A stretch of 34,298 bases of DNA from Chitinophagaceae bacterium (GTDB lineage: Bacteria; Bacteroidota; Bacteroidia; Chitinophagales; Chitinophagaceae), in assembly GCA_947447465.1 (NCBI GenBank), contig CANFKE010000044.1:1-34298 (forward strand), read 5' to 3'. The notes under the pieces were generated by a model. It did no database searches and was not told where the DNA came from. It saw only the letters and a list, made by a program, of their open reading frames with translations. A program made the position numbers and the translations under genes. Positions 1-7,229 of this stretch are shown here, one piece after another; the first letter of the stretch is position 1, and every line of letters begins with the position of its first letter.

Positions 1-157
1 CCCCAATACATAGGGACTATCCTTCTTTCCAACTTTATCAAGTAATACCTGAAGCCTAGGAATGATAGGAATTCTTATAGGACGTGGATTAGCTCTTGAT
101 GTGAGTTTGGTTTTTTCTCGAGTAATAACGAAACAATTATCAATCCTATTGCGTAAA
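1..157 (-). pseudogene. Tyrosine recombinase (phage-type integrase) fragment cut by the IS21 element
   Basis: The minus strand is open across the whole stretch and reads as an internal piece of a Bacteroidota-type site-specific recombinase: a strand with FVITREKTK, then PRPIRIPIIPRLQVLLDK, then SPYVLG. This matches the usual block between the first catalytic Arg and the HxxR motif, where a K-T pair and a run of IPI/LP residues are typical. The frame enters IS DNA at about 158 and meets a stop at 175-177, so the N-terminal part is separated by the insertion. I did not find that part on the far side of the IS (2865-3200). The C-terminal part, with HxxR and the Tyr, would lie beyond the left edge. 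The family call is by eye on about 52 residues and is moderately sure. Confidence 0.45.
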
Positions 158-199
158 CCGATTAAACTGACCACCTAATACCGAAGCAAATTGACCACC
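158..199 (+). repeat. IS21 left-end repeats, two units
   Basis: Two direct copies of the terminal unit, 158-175 and 181-199, each ending in TGACCACC. They are likely IstA binding sites. The spacing of five or six bases puts the GACCACC cores about two helical turns apart. Confidence 0.8.
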
Positions 200-275
200 A
201 TTTGTGCTGGCGAAGATTTGAAGTTCATGCTCGTTGGATAGTTAATAATTCTAATTTTTATTGTCAGTGTTTTTA

Positions 276-355
276 CCTCGTTGGCAAATGATATTTTTTC
301 TGATAAAGCCTGGAGTTGCTCTCAAAGATGCAAAAAATATCGTTTGACAATGAGG
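276..355. repeat. Long imperfect inverted repeat inside the IS, downstream of istB
   Basis: The arms at 276-300 and 331-355 are 25 bases each with about four mismatches and a 30-base loop. The arms begin CCTCgTTGgCAAA and end in GATATTTTTT. The structure lies just past the istB stop on the transcribed strand, so a transcription terminator or mRNA-stabilising hairpin is the simplest reading. Confidence 0.55.
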
Positions 356-391
356 AGCCGCCGGCAGGCAGTTATCGATACAAATGTAATA

Positions 392-1132
392 TTACGATTC
401 GTTATTGCCAACTCGCCGCTTTCTGAGCGATTCCCCCTTCAGCTCTAAACGGTGCGCATTATGGATGATCCGGTCAAGGATCGCATCGGCTACCGTCTGT
501 TCGCCTATAATATCATGCCATTTGCTGACAGGTATTTGAGACGTTATAATCAACGCTCCTTTGCCGTGCCTATCCTCTACAAGTTCCATAAGTGCAGCTC
601 TGCTCTGAGCATCAAAAGGCTGTATTCCAAAGTCATCGAGTATTAACAAGTGCTGCCGTTCTATTTTGGCCATTTCCTTTATATAAGATCCATCAGCCTT
701 ACCCATTTTCAGTTTAGCAAAGAGCTTGGGCACATTGTGATACACTACTCTGTATCCCATCCCACAAGCATGGTGGCCTATTGCAGAGGCGATATAGCTC
801 TTGCCGATACCTGTGCTTCCTGTAATGATTATGTTCTCATTTTTGTCGATAAATGAGCAATCTGTAAATCGCATCATCTGATTCTTGTCAATGTTCCTGT
901 CTGTATGGTAGTGCATATCTTCTATGACTGCTTTGTACCGGAAGCGGGCATTTTTGACCTTCTGATCAATGCTGCGATTGTGTCTGTCTTCCCACTCAGC
1001 TTCTACCAGGTGAGCAATGATCTCATCGGGTGTGTATGCCTCTTCTTTTCCCGATTCTAGACTAATTTTAAAGGCTCGGTGCATACCGAGTAGCTTCATT
1101 TTGCGCATTTTCTCTAATGTTTCTGCATTCAT
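392..1132 (-). CDS. istB: IstB, IS21 transposition helper ATPase
   Basis: AAA+/DnaA-like ATPase that assists the IstA transposase in target selection and strand transfer. The 246 residues are full length for the family. Visible motifs are Walker A GSTGIGKS (about 105-112), Walker B LLILDDFG (about 162-169), a sensor-1 style ITSQ (about 196-199) and the conserved C-terminal DRI.HNAHR segment. The N-terminal LLGMHRAF and the VEAEWEDR.NR motif are also typical of IstB. It starts with ATG 24 bases after the istA stop, so the two genes form one transcript. No damage is visible, and the element may still be active. Confidence 0.97.
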   Translation of the reverse strand: MNAETLEKMRKMKLLGMHRAFKISLESGKEEAYTPDEIIAHLVEAEWEDRHNRSIDQKVKNARFRYKAVIEDMHYHTDRNIDKNQMMRFTDCSFIDKNENIIITGSTGIGKSYIASAIGHHACGMGYRVVYHNVPKLFAKLKMGKADGSYIKEMAKIERQHLLILDDFGIQPFDAQSRAALMELVEDRHGKGALIITSQIPVSKWHDIIGEQTVADAILDRIIHNAHRLELKGESLRKRRVGNNES

Positions 1133-1156
1133 AATTGGTTGTTTTATTTGTTTAGA

Positions 1157-2707
1157 TTAACTGTAATAATTTTCTCCTCTGATGTTATCATGGAATGGCA
1201 TTTTAAGCTGGTCACTTTCGCCCGGTTCATCCTGCTGGTCTAAGCCTTTCTCCAGTATGTTCTGTATGGTCTTGTAGTTGTAAATGCCATACCCTAAAGC
1301 TCTCTGGCAGGCTTTAATGAGCCGTTCGTTACCTACCTTCTTGGCAAAGCCCAATACTCCGATGCAAGACTTGTAGGCTTGTTCCGGGTGCTGCCTGCGG
1401 TCAAGTATCTTCAGTATAAACAGCTTTACATCCTCATGGATGCTTTCTCCCCATGAGATAAACCGTTCCGGTGTCCAGTCGCTGACAAAGCGATGAGTAG
1501 ACGCTAGATGATCTTTGTCCGTAGTGTAGTGGTAGGCACTTTTGGTACGTGTATGCAGGGCTATACGCTCGTAGTTATAGTAGACCTCTACGGTATGCCG
1601 GGAGTATAGTACTTTGACCTTCTTGCCGATAAAACGATAAGGAACGCTGTAGTAATGTTTATCAGGCCCAAGTGACACGTGGCCGTTCTTCATTACTGTA
1701 GCAAATAGCTGCTTCTTCATCTCATATCGCAATGGCGGTAGTGGCATGAGCGCAGCCCGTTCTATCTCCTCGAACTGCTGCCTGCGGCTATAGTTCCTGC
1801 CTTTGAGCAGAGTGTTGTTATGCTCTTCCAGCGGTATCCTGATTGCAGCATTGAGTTCTTCCAAAGAGTAGCAGGTATGATCTCTAACCTTGGAATAAAT
1901 ACGGGTGTAGCTAAGCCGGACGGCATTTTCTACCAGAGCCTTATCCCTTGGCCGGTAAGCTCTAGCTGGAAGTATAGTTGTGCCGTAATGCTCTGCAAAG
2001 TCTGCGAAGGTCTCATTTATGGTGGGTTCATACTTGCTACTCTTGATTACTGCTGACTTCAGGTTATCAGGTACAATAGCGGCTGGCACGCCGTTGTAGT
2101 AATACAAGGCTCCTTCGCAGGCTGCGATAAAATCCTCTTTTTGCTGTGTCATTACAGCTTCTACATAGGTGAGCTGACTTGCTCCTAGTATGGCTAAAAA
2201 CACCTCTACTGCCTGAACTTCACCACTTTGTTTATCTACTATGCTTAGCTTCTCCCCAGCAAAGTCCACAAAGAGTTTATCTCCAACCTTATGCTCCATG
2301 CGCATGGTAGGGTTAACCTGGTCTTTCCATTGTGCATAGTAGAAGTTGAACTGGCTGCGCCCAACACCATCAGGTTGGTTACGCTTGTATTGTTCCCAGA
2401 GCATCAGTCGGGTAACGCCCTTCTTCTTCAGTTCTTTATCTACTGATGGGAAGAGGCTGAAAAGTATTTGTAGCTTATCATTGAGTGGCTTATCCTCCGG
2501 TTTTATGAATAAATCTTCAAGGTCTTTATCGCTCAGTTCACCGATCTCATCAAAGGTCAACTTGCTGGCTTCGAACTCTTTTAGGTACTTCTTCAGTGTA
2601 TTACGGGAGATGCCTGTTTGTGCAGCGATCTGCATCTTACTGCGCCCCTGAATGTGTAAACGGAGTATCTGTCTAATCTTAATCATGCTTATCGGATTGT
2701 TCGCCAT
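1157..2707 (-). CDS. istA: IstA, IS21-family DDE transposase
   Basis: Cuts and joins the element ends. I take the ATG at 2705-2707 as the start (516 residues, MANNPISMIK...); a TTG three codons upstream is possible but less likely. Order of parts: an N-terminal helix-turn-helix (about residues 8-45, with QIAAQTGISRNTLKKYL), a linker, then the DDE catalytic core. The first Asp is in LFVDFAG (about D148), the second in IVPDNLKSAV (about D214) and the Glu in KALVENAV (about E260). The C-terminal region after the core is complete. No frameshift or internal stop is seen. The gene lies just inside the three right-end repeats and is followed by istB. Confidence 0.97.
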   Translation of the reverse strand: MANNPISMIKIRQILRLHIQGRSKMQIAAQTGISRNTLKKYLKEFEASKLTFDEIGELSDKDLEDLFIKPEDKPLNDKLQILFSLFPSVDKELKKKGVTRLMLWEQYKRNQPDGVGRSQFNFYYAQWKDQVNPTMRMEHKVGDKLFVDFAGEKLSIVDKQSGEVQAVEVFLAILGASQLTYVEAVMTQQKEDFIAACEGALYYYNGVPAAIVPDNLKSAVIKSSKYEPTINETFADFAEHYGTTILPARAYRPRDKALVENAVRLSYTRIYSKVRDHTCYSLEELNAAIRIPLEEHNNTLLKGRNYSRRQQFEEIERAALMPLPPLRYEMKKQLFATVMKNGHVSLGPDKHYYSVPYRFIGKKVKVLYSRHTVEVYYNYERIALHTRTKSAYHYTTDKDHLASTHRFVSDWTPERFISWGESIHEDVKLFILKILDRRQHPEQAYKSCIGVLGFAKKVGNERLIKACQRALGYGIYNYKTIQNILEKGLDQQDEPGESDQLKMPFHDNIRGENYYS

Positions 2708-2774
2708 CAGTGTCAAGTTTTTAGCAACTTAACACTATTGGTATCCTACAAGCATGAACTTATTCTTCTTAGAG

Positions 2775-2864
2775 GGTGGTCAGTTTGAGCCGGTGAAGGG
2801 TGGTCAATTTGAACCGGTTTACCCTGTGCAGCTTAAATCGGTATCAGGTGGTCAACATAACCGG
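2775..2864 (-). repeat. IS21 right-end repeats, three units
   Basis: Three copies of GGTGGTCAnnnTnAnCCGG at 2775-2793, 2799-2817 and 2847-2864, inverted relative to the left end. The outer copy is set apart from the inner two by about 30 bases. The stretch precedes istA and probably also carries its promoter. Confidence 0.8.
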
Positions 2865-3201
2865 TTCTTGCAGTTATGGGCTTTAAATATGAATTCAAAG
2901 TCATCGCAGTTACAATTCAACGAGCTTATTTTCTAATTTACTGCAACATTCAATGCAAGTACAATAATCTCACCCACACACTACGGTCTGAAAGCCTTGC
3001 CTTTCGCTCTCGATTTAAAGTAGGCAGAGCACCTGATTAAGTATCAGGTGGACTGTTAATTTTAAGAAAATCATGTGTTATTTTGAGTAGAAAAGTAATT
3101 TCCTTTTTAGCATAACGAGTATGTATATTTACTGTCAAAGAATGTTTTGTTTCATTCGTGCTTAACAAACTCCCAATTCTCTTAGGTACTAACTTATAAT
3201 A
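2865..3201. other. Gene-free interval with a tRNA-like hairpin
   Basis: I see no convincing gene on either strand, and no N-terminal half of the interrupted recombinase. The one structured element is at 3030-3050: an 8-bp perfect stem CACCTGAT/ATCAGGTG with a five-base loop, preceded by GTAGGCAGAGCA. That order resembles the D-arm and anticodon arm of a tRNA, but there is no acceptor stem or T-arm. The remainder, up to the ATG at 3202, is AT-rich and probably contains the promoter of the next gene. Confidence 0.5.
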
Positions 3202-4584
3202 ATGGAGAAGTCAAACTTGAATGAAGTTATTGAGTCGGTGATCATCCGCAATACAGAGACGACACTTCAACATGATCGTGAACTTATTTTGACCGTACAG
3301 GAACTCAAACCACTTGTTTTAAAAGTTGACGGTTTCAGAGACGAATATGAACAAGACAGAAGGGAAAGGAAAAATAGATTCAATGTATTCAATTGTCTCA
3401 CCCGTCATCACCTCGAAGAATTGCACAGTAATTTTATCTGTTATCTTCTCAACCCGTATGACACTCACGATTGCGGAGTTTTATTTTTGAATGAGTTCTG
3501 TCGGCAAATTACAAGTGTGGATGTAAAATTCGAGATTGACGATAAGCACCTCAAGGAGTTGGAAGATGCTACCGTTGAACGAGAACACTATTGTGGCGTT
3601 ATAGAAGGGATTAGGACATTCATTGACATCTATATTGAATGTGAGACTTTTATTATAGCAATTGAAAATAAAATAAATGCTGGTGAACAACCCAGCCAAA
3701 TATCCCGCTACGCTAAATATTGTAAAGTCCAAGGTAAGGAATTTTATATTCTCTATTTAACAAAATCGGGTGATGACTCATCAACGGCCTTTAACGAACC
3801 TTACACATCAATTTCATATAGTGCACAAATAAAGTCTTGGCTTGAAAGCTGTTTAGTATTAACTCAAAAATACCCGATTGCAAATACTGGAATTCAATTT
3901 TATTACAATCTACTTAATGAAAAAATTCTGCGCCAACCATCAAACAAAGTAATTATGAAAATGAAAGAAATTCTTACGCAACCTGAAAATATTCATCTAC
4001 TGAAATACATGAAGGAATTTACTGGTGCCCTTGCAGAGATAAGTATTGACCAAAAAAGAGATTTTTTCGTTGCTTTAGCGCCAAAACTTGATGCATTAAA
4101 ATTGGACTTTAGACCAGTATCCAGAATATTCAAGCCAATACCAATAAGCAAAATATCAGAAACCAAAGATCAAGGTTTTACCTGTTTTGCTCAAAGTCTA
4201 TGCCTTGAAATAAATAAAGACATAAAAGTTTACTTCTGTATAGAACACAATTTATCTCACTTATGGTATGGTCTTTTAGCAGTCGACAGCAAAACCAACG
4301 ATGTCAGGGATGGTCGTTTGATGGCTGAGTTAGGCACACTTAAGCAAACTATGTCAATGAAGATTCCAGACATTGAACTTGACGATGAATGGTGGTGCTG
4401 CACGCAATATTTCACTTATGAAGGAAGTGAATACGGTGATGATAATTTTAGTTATTTTCTGGCGACAGAACAAAGCAAAGCTGTTGAACAATTTATGAGT
4501 GGTATTACAGCGTACATTAATGTTTGGAAATCAATAATTGTATCCTATAATAGTGTTTCAATTAAGCCAGTAGCTTCTAACTAA
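3202..4584 (+). CDS. PD-(D/E)XK nuclease-like protein (PDDEXK_4 type)
   Basis: Predicted DNA nuclease of the PD-(D/E)XK superfamily, 460 residues. The N-terminal half shows the family pattern in order: LTRHHLEELHSNFICYLLNP (about 66-85, with the early Glu), a segment reading GVLFLNEFC, then FIDIYI (D142) followed by IIAIENKINAGEQPSQISRY, which supplies E155, K157 and Gln 163/166 of the active site. The C-terminal half (190-460) is a mixed alpha/beta region without a motif I know. The gene stands alone between an IS and a convergent operon. Such nucleases are often found singly in defense islands, and I infer a defensive role but cannot show it. The target is unknown. The ATG at 3202 fits the start of the conserved region, with no better upstream start seen. 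Confidence 0.85.
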   Translation: MEKSNLNEVIESVIIRNTETTLQHDRELILTVQELKPLVLKVDGFRDEYEQDRRERKNRFNVFNCLTRHHLEELHSNFICYLLNPYDTHDCGVLFLNEFCRQITSVDVKFEIDDKHLKELEDATVEREHYCGVIEGIRTFIDIYIECETFIIAIENKINAGEQPSQISRYAKYCKVQGKEFYILYLTKSGDDSSTAFNEPYTSISYSAQIKSWLESCLVLTQKYPIANTGIQFYYNLLNEKILRQPSNKVIMKMKEILTQPENIHLLKYMKEFTGALAEISIDQKRDFFVALAPKLDALKLDFRPVSRIFKPIPISKISETKDQGFTCFAQSLCLEINKDIKVYFCIEHNLSHLWYGLLAVDSKTNDVRDGRLMAELGTLKQTMSMKIPDIELDDEWWCCTQYFTYEGSEYGDDNFSYFLATEQSKAVEQFMSGITAYINVWKSIIVSYNSVSIKPVASN

Positions 4585-4770
4585 CAATTGGTAATCAACA
4601 ACGTTTATTCACACTTCTAGTTTATGCGAATGGGTTTTAATTGTTGTTAATTAGTTTCACATCAAAGACGATTCGTATTGTTTGATTAAGATCATTCGTC
4701 TCCTATGTGGATCTTATTATTGCGTAGAGTTTATTATATTTGATTACAAACTTCCTACTGAAGCAATAAA

Positions 4771-4793
4771 GCAGGGCTTTTATTTTGCCCTGC
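4771..4793. terminator. Hairpin terminator between convergent transcripts
   Basis: Perfect 7-bp stem GCAGGGC/GCCCTGC with a T-rich nine-base loop. It lies 31 bases past the stop of the minus-strand SecB-like gene and about 190 bases past the plus-strand nuclease gene. It most likely ends the minus-strand operon and may act in both directions. Confidence 0.7.
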
Positions 4794-4823
4794 CTTATCT
4801 AAATTGATTGAAGTTAATTACTG

Positions 4824-5249
4824 CTATTGCGAGTTGTTTTTTGCCTTCTCATCCTGGTGCATCTTGATAAAATTAACTGGAGGAAGGAAAAGTGTGATGC
4901 CACCTTTCATCGCCAGATTGGCCATGTATTCACGGATAAACGGATAGATAATTGCAGGGCCATTGATGTTAGCAAATATTTCATTCGACTCGTCTGTACC
5001 GCTTTCACAACTGAATATCCCTGTAGTAGTTGCCATGCACGTATAGATTTCTTCTTCAGCTATCTTCCCTATTGCTGCTACCGTCAATTCGATCTGCACC
5101 ATTTGTTTCCCGTTATCTTCGAAAAAGCTAACACTCTTCTGGACATCTAAGCTAACAACTATGTCAATTCCTTCTTGGAATTGCCTTACTCTCTTAAATG
5201 AGCTTTCAAGAAAGAGAATGTTTATAATTCGATAATTAGGTTGAGACAT
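4824..5249 (-). CDS. SecB-like chaperone
   Basis: 141-residue protein with the C-terminal signature of SecB-family chaperones: IYPFIREYMANLAMKGG (about 101-117) followed by LFLPPVNF (about 120-127). In SecB the equivalent segment (FPyaRe... rgGf... l.PinF) forms part of the substrate-binding core. The N-terminal beta strands (YRIINILFLESSF, MVQIELTVAAIGKI) also fit the SecB fold. It is the last gene of a three-gene operon, 11 bases after the 202-aa gene. Housekeeping SecB is mainly proteobacterial, so an isolated SecB-like gene next to a HEPN gene suggests the chaperone of a toxin-antitoxin-chaperone module. Family call fairly sure; role inferred. Confidence 0.8.
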   Translation of the reverse strand: MSQPNYRIINILFLESSFKRVRQFQEGIDIVVSLDVQKSVSFFEDNGKQMVQIELTVAAIGKIAEEEIYTCMATTTGIFSCESGTDESNEIFANINGPAIIYPFIREYMANLAMKGGITLFLPPVNFIKMHQDEKAKNNSQ

Positions 5250-5260
5250 TTATATAATTT

Positions 5261-5869
5261 TTAGGCAGCCATTGCGTAACTGTATTCTCCGTATTCTTTT
5301 GATACGGTTGTTTTATCTATTAACGCTAAATTACTCCCAGAAGAAATGACGGTTATTCTTTGTTTATTCATGTTTTCTGTACCGAAACCTAAACGCCAAT
5401 GATTCTTAGCCAAATAAACAGAATGCCCGGGAATAGAGAAAATAATGTCATTGGGGAATACATCAAAAAGTCCATTCCCTTCTAATGAACTGAGGTATTT
5501 ACAACCACGACTAATACTTCCATTATCTAAGGCAAGATTCAGTTCATCCCACAAGTATGTAAAAAATGAAGAAGGGGTAGATGTATCTTGCTTAGTCTTA
5601 TGTTCAACACAAAATTCAGGATTCTTTACGACTAGGCTTGAAGTGGGTGGAACAAATACAACATGGTCCTCTGGATATTCATAGTTTAACTCATCAAGAA
5701 GTTCCATCCAAGCATTGTCTAAACTCGAATTGGAATTGTAATCTTTCTCAGGATCTATTCGCACAATATGGGCATCAGCATAGTCATTAAAACCATAGCT
5801 AAACTTGATGCCTGGAAAATTCTTGGATATCATCTCAAGACCTTCACGTATTTTGATTTTTATATCCAC
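5261..5869 (-). CDS. Unrecognised 202-residue protein between HEPN and SecB-like genes (candidate antitoxin)
   Basis: I do not recognise a family. The start is GTG at 5867-5869, one base after the HEPN stop codon, which indicates translational coupling; the next in-frame ATG would remove 12 residues. The N-terminal 90 residues look like a compact alpha/beta domain (MDIKIKIREGLEMISK, then IKFSYGFNDYADAHIVRI, then HVVFVPP). The middle is helical (FFTYLWDELNLALD) and the C-terminal part is beta-rich, ending in an aromatic tail, GEYSYAMAA. In known toxin-antitoxin-chaperone systems the second gene encodes an antitoxin whose hydrophobic C-terminal tail is bound by the SecB-like chaperone. The position and the tail fit that role, but no DNA-binding motif is visible, so this is only a hypothesis. 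Confidence 0.75.
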   Translation of the reverse strand: MDIKIKIREGLEMISKNFPGIKFSYGFNDYADAHIVRIDPEKDYNSNSSLDNAWMELLDELNYEYPEDHVVFVPPTSSLVVKNPEFCVEHKTKQDTSTPSSFFTYLWDELNLALDNGSISRGCKYLSSLEGNGLFDVFPNDIIFSIPGHSVYLAKNHWRLGFGTENMNKQRITVISSGSNLALIDKTTVSKEYGEYSYAMAA

Positions 5870-5870
5870 G

Positions 5871-6272
5871 CTATTTAAAATTGTCTATTAATAATTTTTG
5901 AAGTGTAGTTGCAACGGTTATTGACCCTTGCGCCTCCTCCTGTATAATTAAATCGCTTGAATAATCGGCCTTTTTCCGCATCGCCTTCAATTCAGTGATT
6001 TTCTCGTCAAAATATTTAAAGTCCTGCTGATTACGCTGACGTAGCATCTTATTTATAATATTAATCAGCTTAATGTGCGAATGACTATCTTTCTTAATGT
6101 CAACTAAATAATTGTGCCACTCGTTCGTTGTCTTGGTACTAAGTACGTGTAACATATATTGGAATACCCCGTAGTAACTGCAGTGTATACTTGGAGTGTA
6201 TAGAGCTTCCTTGTTGAGCTTCTCTGCTGCATCTAGATTGATCTTGGACTTGTCGAAAAATGGATATGGCAA
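5871..6272 (-). CDS. HEPN-domain protein (UPF0332-like; candidate toxin)
   Basis: 133-residue all-helical protein with the layout of HEPN proteins of the UPF0332 kind. It has an N-terminal helix with NLDAAEKLNKEAL (about 12-24), the CSYYGVFQYM helix (31-40) that corresponds to the family SYYAmF motif, a middle helix pair, and the C-terminal ELKAMRKKADYSSD segment (about 94-107), where R-x-x-A-D-Y is characteristic. The classical RNase motif Rx4-6H is not present, so activity would rely on the R...ADY variant or the protein may be non-catalytic. The frame opens only after a TAG at 6276-6278, and the best start is a TTG at 6270-6272. It is the first gene of the operon with the 202-aa and SecB-like genes. 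Confidence 0.72.
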   Translation of the reverse strand: MPYPFFDKSKINLDAAEKLNKEALYTPSIHCSYYGVFQYMLHVLSTKTTNEWHNYLVDIKKDSHSHIKLINIINKMLRQRNQQDFKYFDEKITELKAMRKKADYSSDLIIQEEAQGSITVATTLQKLLIDNFK

Positions 6273-6395
6273 CGGCTATTCCTTGTATTGGTTTATGATT
6301 ACTGGTACAAATAAAGTCTATTTTATTCAAATACTTGTACATCCATAAATTTTTTTAGCAAAACCATTACAAAAATATTGTAAGTATCAATGACG

Positions 6396-6575
6396 CTATA
6401 AATAATCTTCAACATCGGACCCAACAACCAATTTTCCAAAAACTTCAAAGAGTCCATCTTTTCTCAATAGTTTTACATCCGCATAAGGTTCTTTGTCTTT
6501 AAGAAAGCCACTCTCAATTACCTTATCAAATTGACAATCTTCAATTTGTTCTAGAAAATGCTTGTGTTCTGTTTG
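6396..6575 (-). pseudogene. C-terminal remnant of an unknown gene
   Basis: The minus strand reads about 60 protein-like codons with no start, beginning near TEHKHFLEQIEDC, continuing GFLKDKEPYADVKLLRKD and closing LFEVFGKLVVGSDVEDYL before a TAG at 6396-6398. An in-frame TAG lies just upstream, at 6585-6587. The composition (charged, with alternating hydrophobic residues) is far more protein-like than the neighbouring shadow frames. I read it as the tail of a gene whose N-terminal part was lost at a junction near 6550-6580, where the next remnant begins on the other strand. Family not recognised. Confidence 0.45.
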
Positions 6576-7004
6576 CAGATGTCTCTATTGGTATTTGGAA
6601 AAGAATAAAATTTTCACGAGAACACAACTTGCCCATACACGAGACGACCATTACACAGAACTTAATTTTCAGATTTTGGAAGGAAGCATAAAATAACGAC
6701 TTGCCAATACATATGTATGAGGCCAATAATGAAAAAACTATTGGTAATGATATAGAAATTCTCATTGAAACAGATAATGATATGTTTTTTGCTTATGCCA
6801 GGCTAAAATCATCAAAACATAAGATATATATTCAACGATACTCTAGGCTTATAAAAGAATTATGTGCGTATTTGGAACCAAAGAAACATATGCTGTCAGG
6901 TGGATTTTATGTCGGTGTTTTGCCCTGAGTACCACAAGTCGAATTGGATGGCAAGCCTAAAAAGAGGAATTGAAACTGTCGATATTTATTTATGCCATCT
7001 GTAA
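6554..7004 (+). pseudogene. Decayed gene with an internal stop and a frameshift (possible nuclease-like family)
   Basis: One plus-strand frame reads ADVSIGIWKRIKFSREHN, ETTITQNLIFRFWKEA, then a TAA at 6689-6691, then in the same frame LPIHMYEANNEKTIGNDIEILIE, FFAYARLK and AYLEPKKHMLSGGFYVG. At the T-run 6918-6921 the frame shifts. Dropping one T gives FYVGVCPEYHKSNW and continues to a TAA at 7002-7004. The ETTiTQ...E...GNDIEI pattern resembles a restriction-endonuclease-like family of unknown function in which a later Q-A-K completes the site; here that position reads ARLK. Two independent lesions and a missing N-terminus mark it as a remnant. The 75-codon open stretch from 6701 to 6928 should not be called an intact gene. 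Confidence 0.55.
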
Positions 7005-7104
7005 ATTCAGGTTGTTTTTAGTGCACCCTGAAGTCTTTTGCTATACTTCAGTTTGGAGATAACGACATGATAGTTTGATTTTGTTAAAAAAATGACATGA
7101 AAAA

Positions 7105-7160
7105 GGGTATTTTTCACGGTAATAGAAATTGTAATAATTTAAAAATGTGTTGTATGTTTA
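7105..7160 (+). promoter_or_regulatory. Candidate promoter region with the GGGTATTTTTCACG motif
   Basis: The motif GGGTATTTTTCACGG lies at 7105-7119. Downstream is a TTG (7129-7131) and, 21 bases later, TATGTTTA (7153-7160), a near match to the Bacteroidota -33/-7 pattern TTTG-N19-21-TAnnTTTG. The motif recurs twice upstream of the 604-aa gene (30727, 30751), there also followed by TATGTTTA. It probably serves the giant secreted protein that starts at 7230. Assignment by eye only. Confidence 0.35.
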
Positions 7161-7229
7161 TTTCAATATTTCAAAAACTATTACTGTAAAGTATTCATTT
7201 TGTAAAATATAACCTTTAAAACTAGAACT

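Larger units (their letters stand above)
158..2864 (-). mobile_element. Complete IS21-family insertion sequence (istA-istB)
   Basis: This element of about 2.7 kb holds istA and istB in one minus-strand operon between ends built from a repeated unit of about 18-19 bp (consensus CCGGTTCAAATTGACCACC). Two copies lie at the left end (158-175, 181-199) and three inverted copies at the right end (2775-2793, 2799-2817, 2847-2864). Multiple transposase-binding repeats at each end are typical of IS21 elements. The outermost pair extends into a matching inner segment, TGACCACCTAATACCGA against TGACCACCTGATACCGA. The TG...CA termini would put the strict ends at 168 and 2854; the repeat units suggest 158 and 2864. 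No clean target duplication is visible. It interrupts a recombinase gene on its left. Confidence 0.9.

Noticed and set aside
2705..2716. TTG start three codons upstream of the chosen istA ATG
   Set aside because: The ATG at 2707 gives a normal IstA N-terminus; the upstream codons add nothing typical of the family.
3041..3051. GTATCAGGTGG, also present in the IS21 right end (2841-2851), as a second IS remnant
   Set aside because: Eleven shared bases are expected by chance in a window this size, and the neighbouring bases do not continue the match.
3021..3051. Functional tRNA gene
   Set aside because: Only D-arm- and anticodon-arm-like parts are present; no acceptor stem, no T-arm GTTC and an unlikely anticodon loop.
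6701..6928. 75-codon plus-strand frame as an intact small gene
   Set aside because: The same frame continues upstream of a single TAA with matching protein character, and downstream in a shifted frame, so it is part of a pseudogene.
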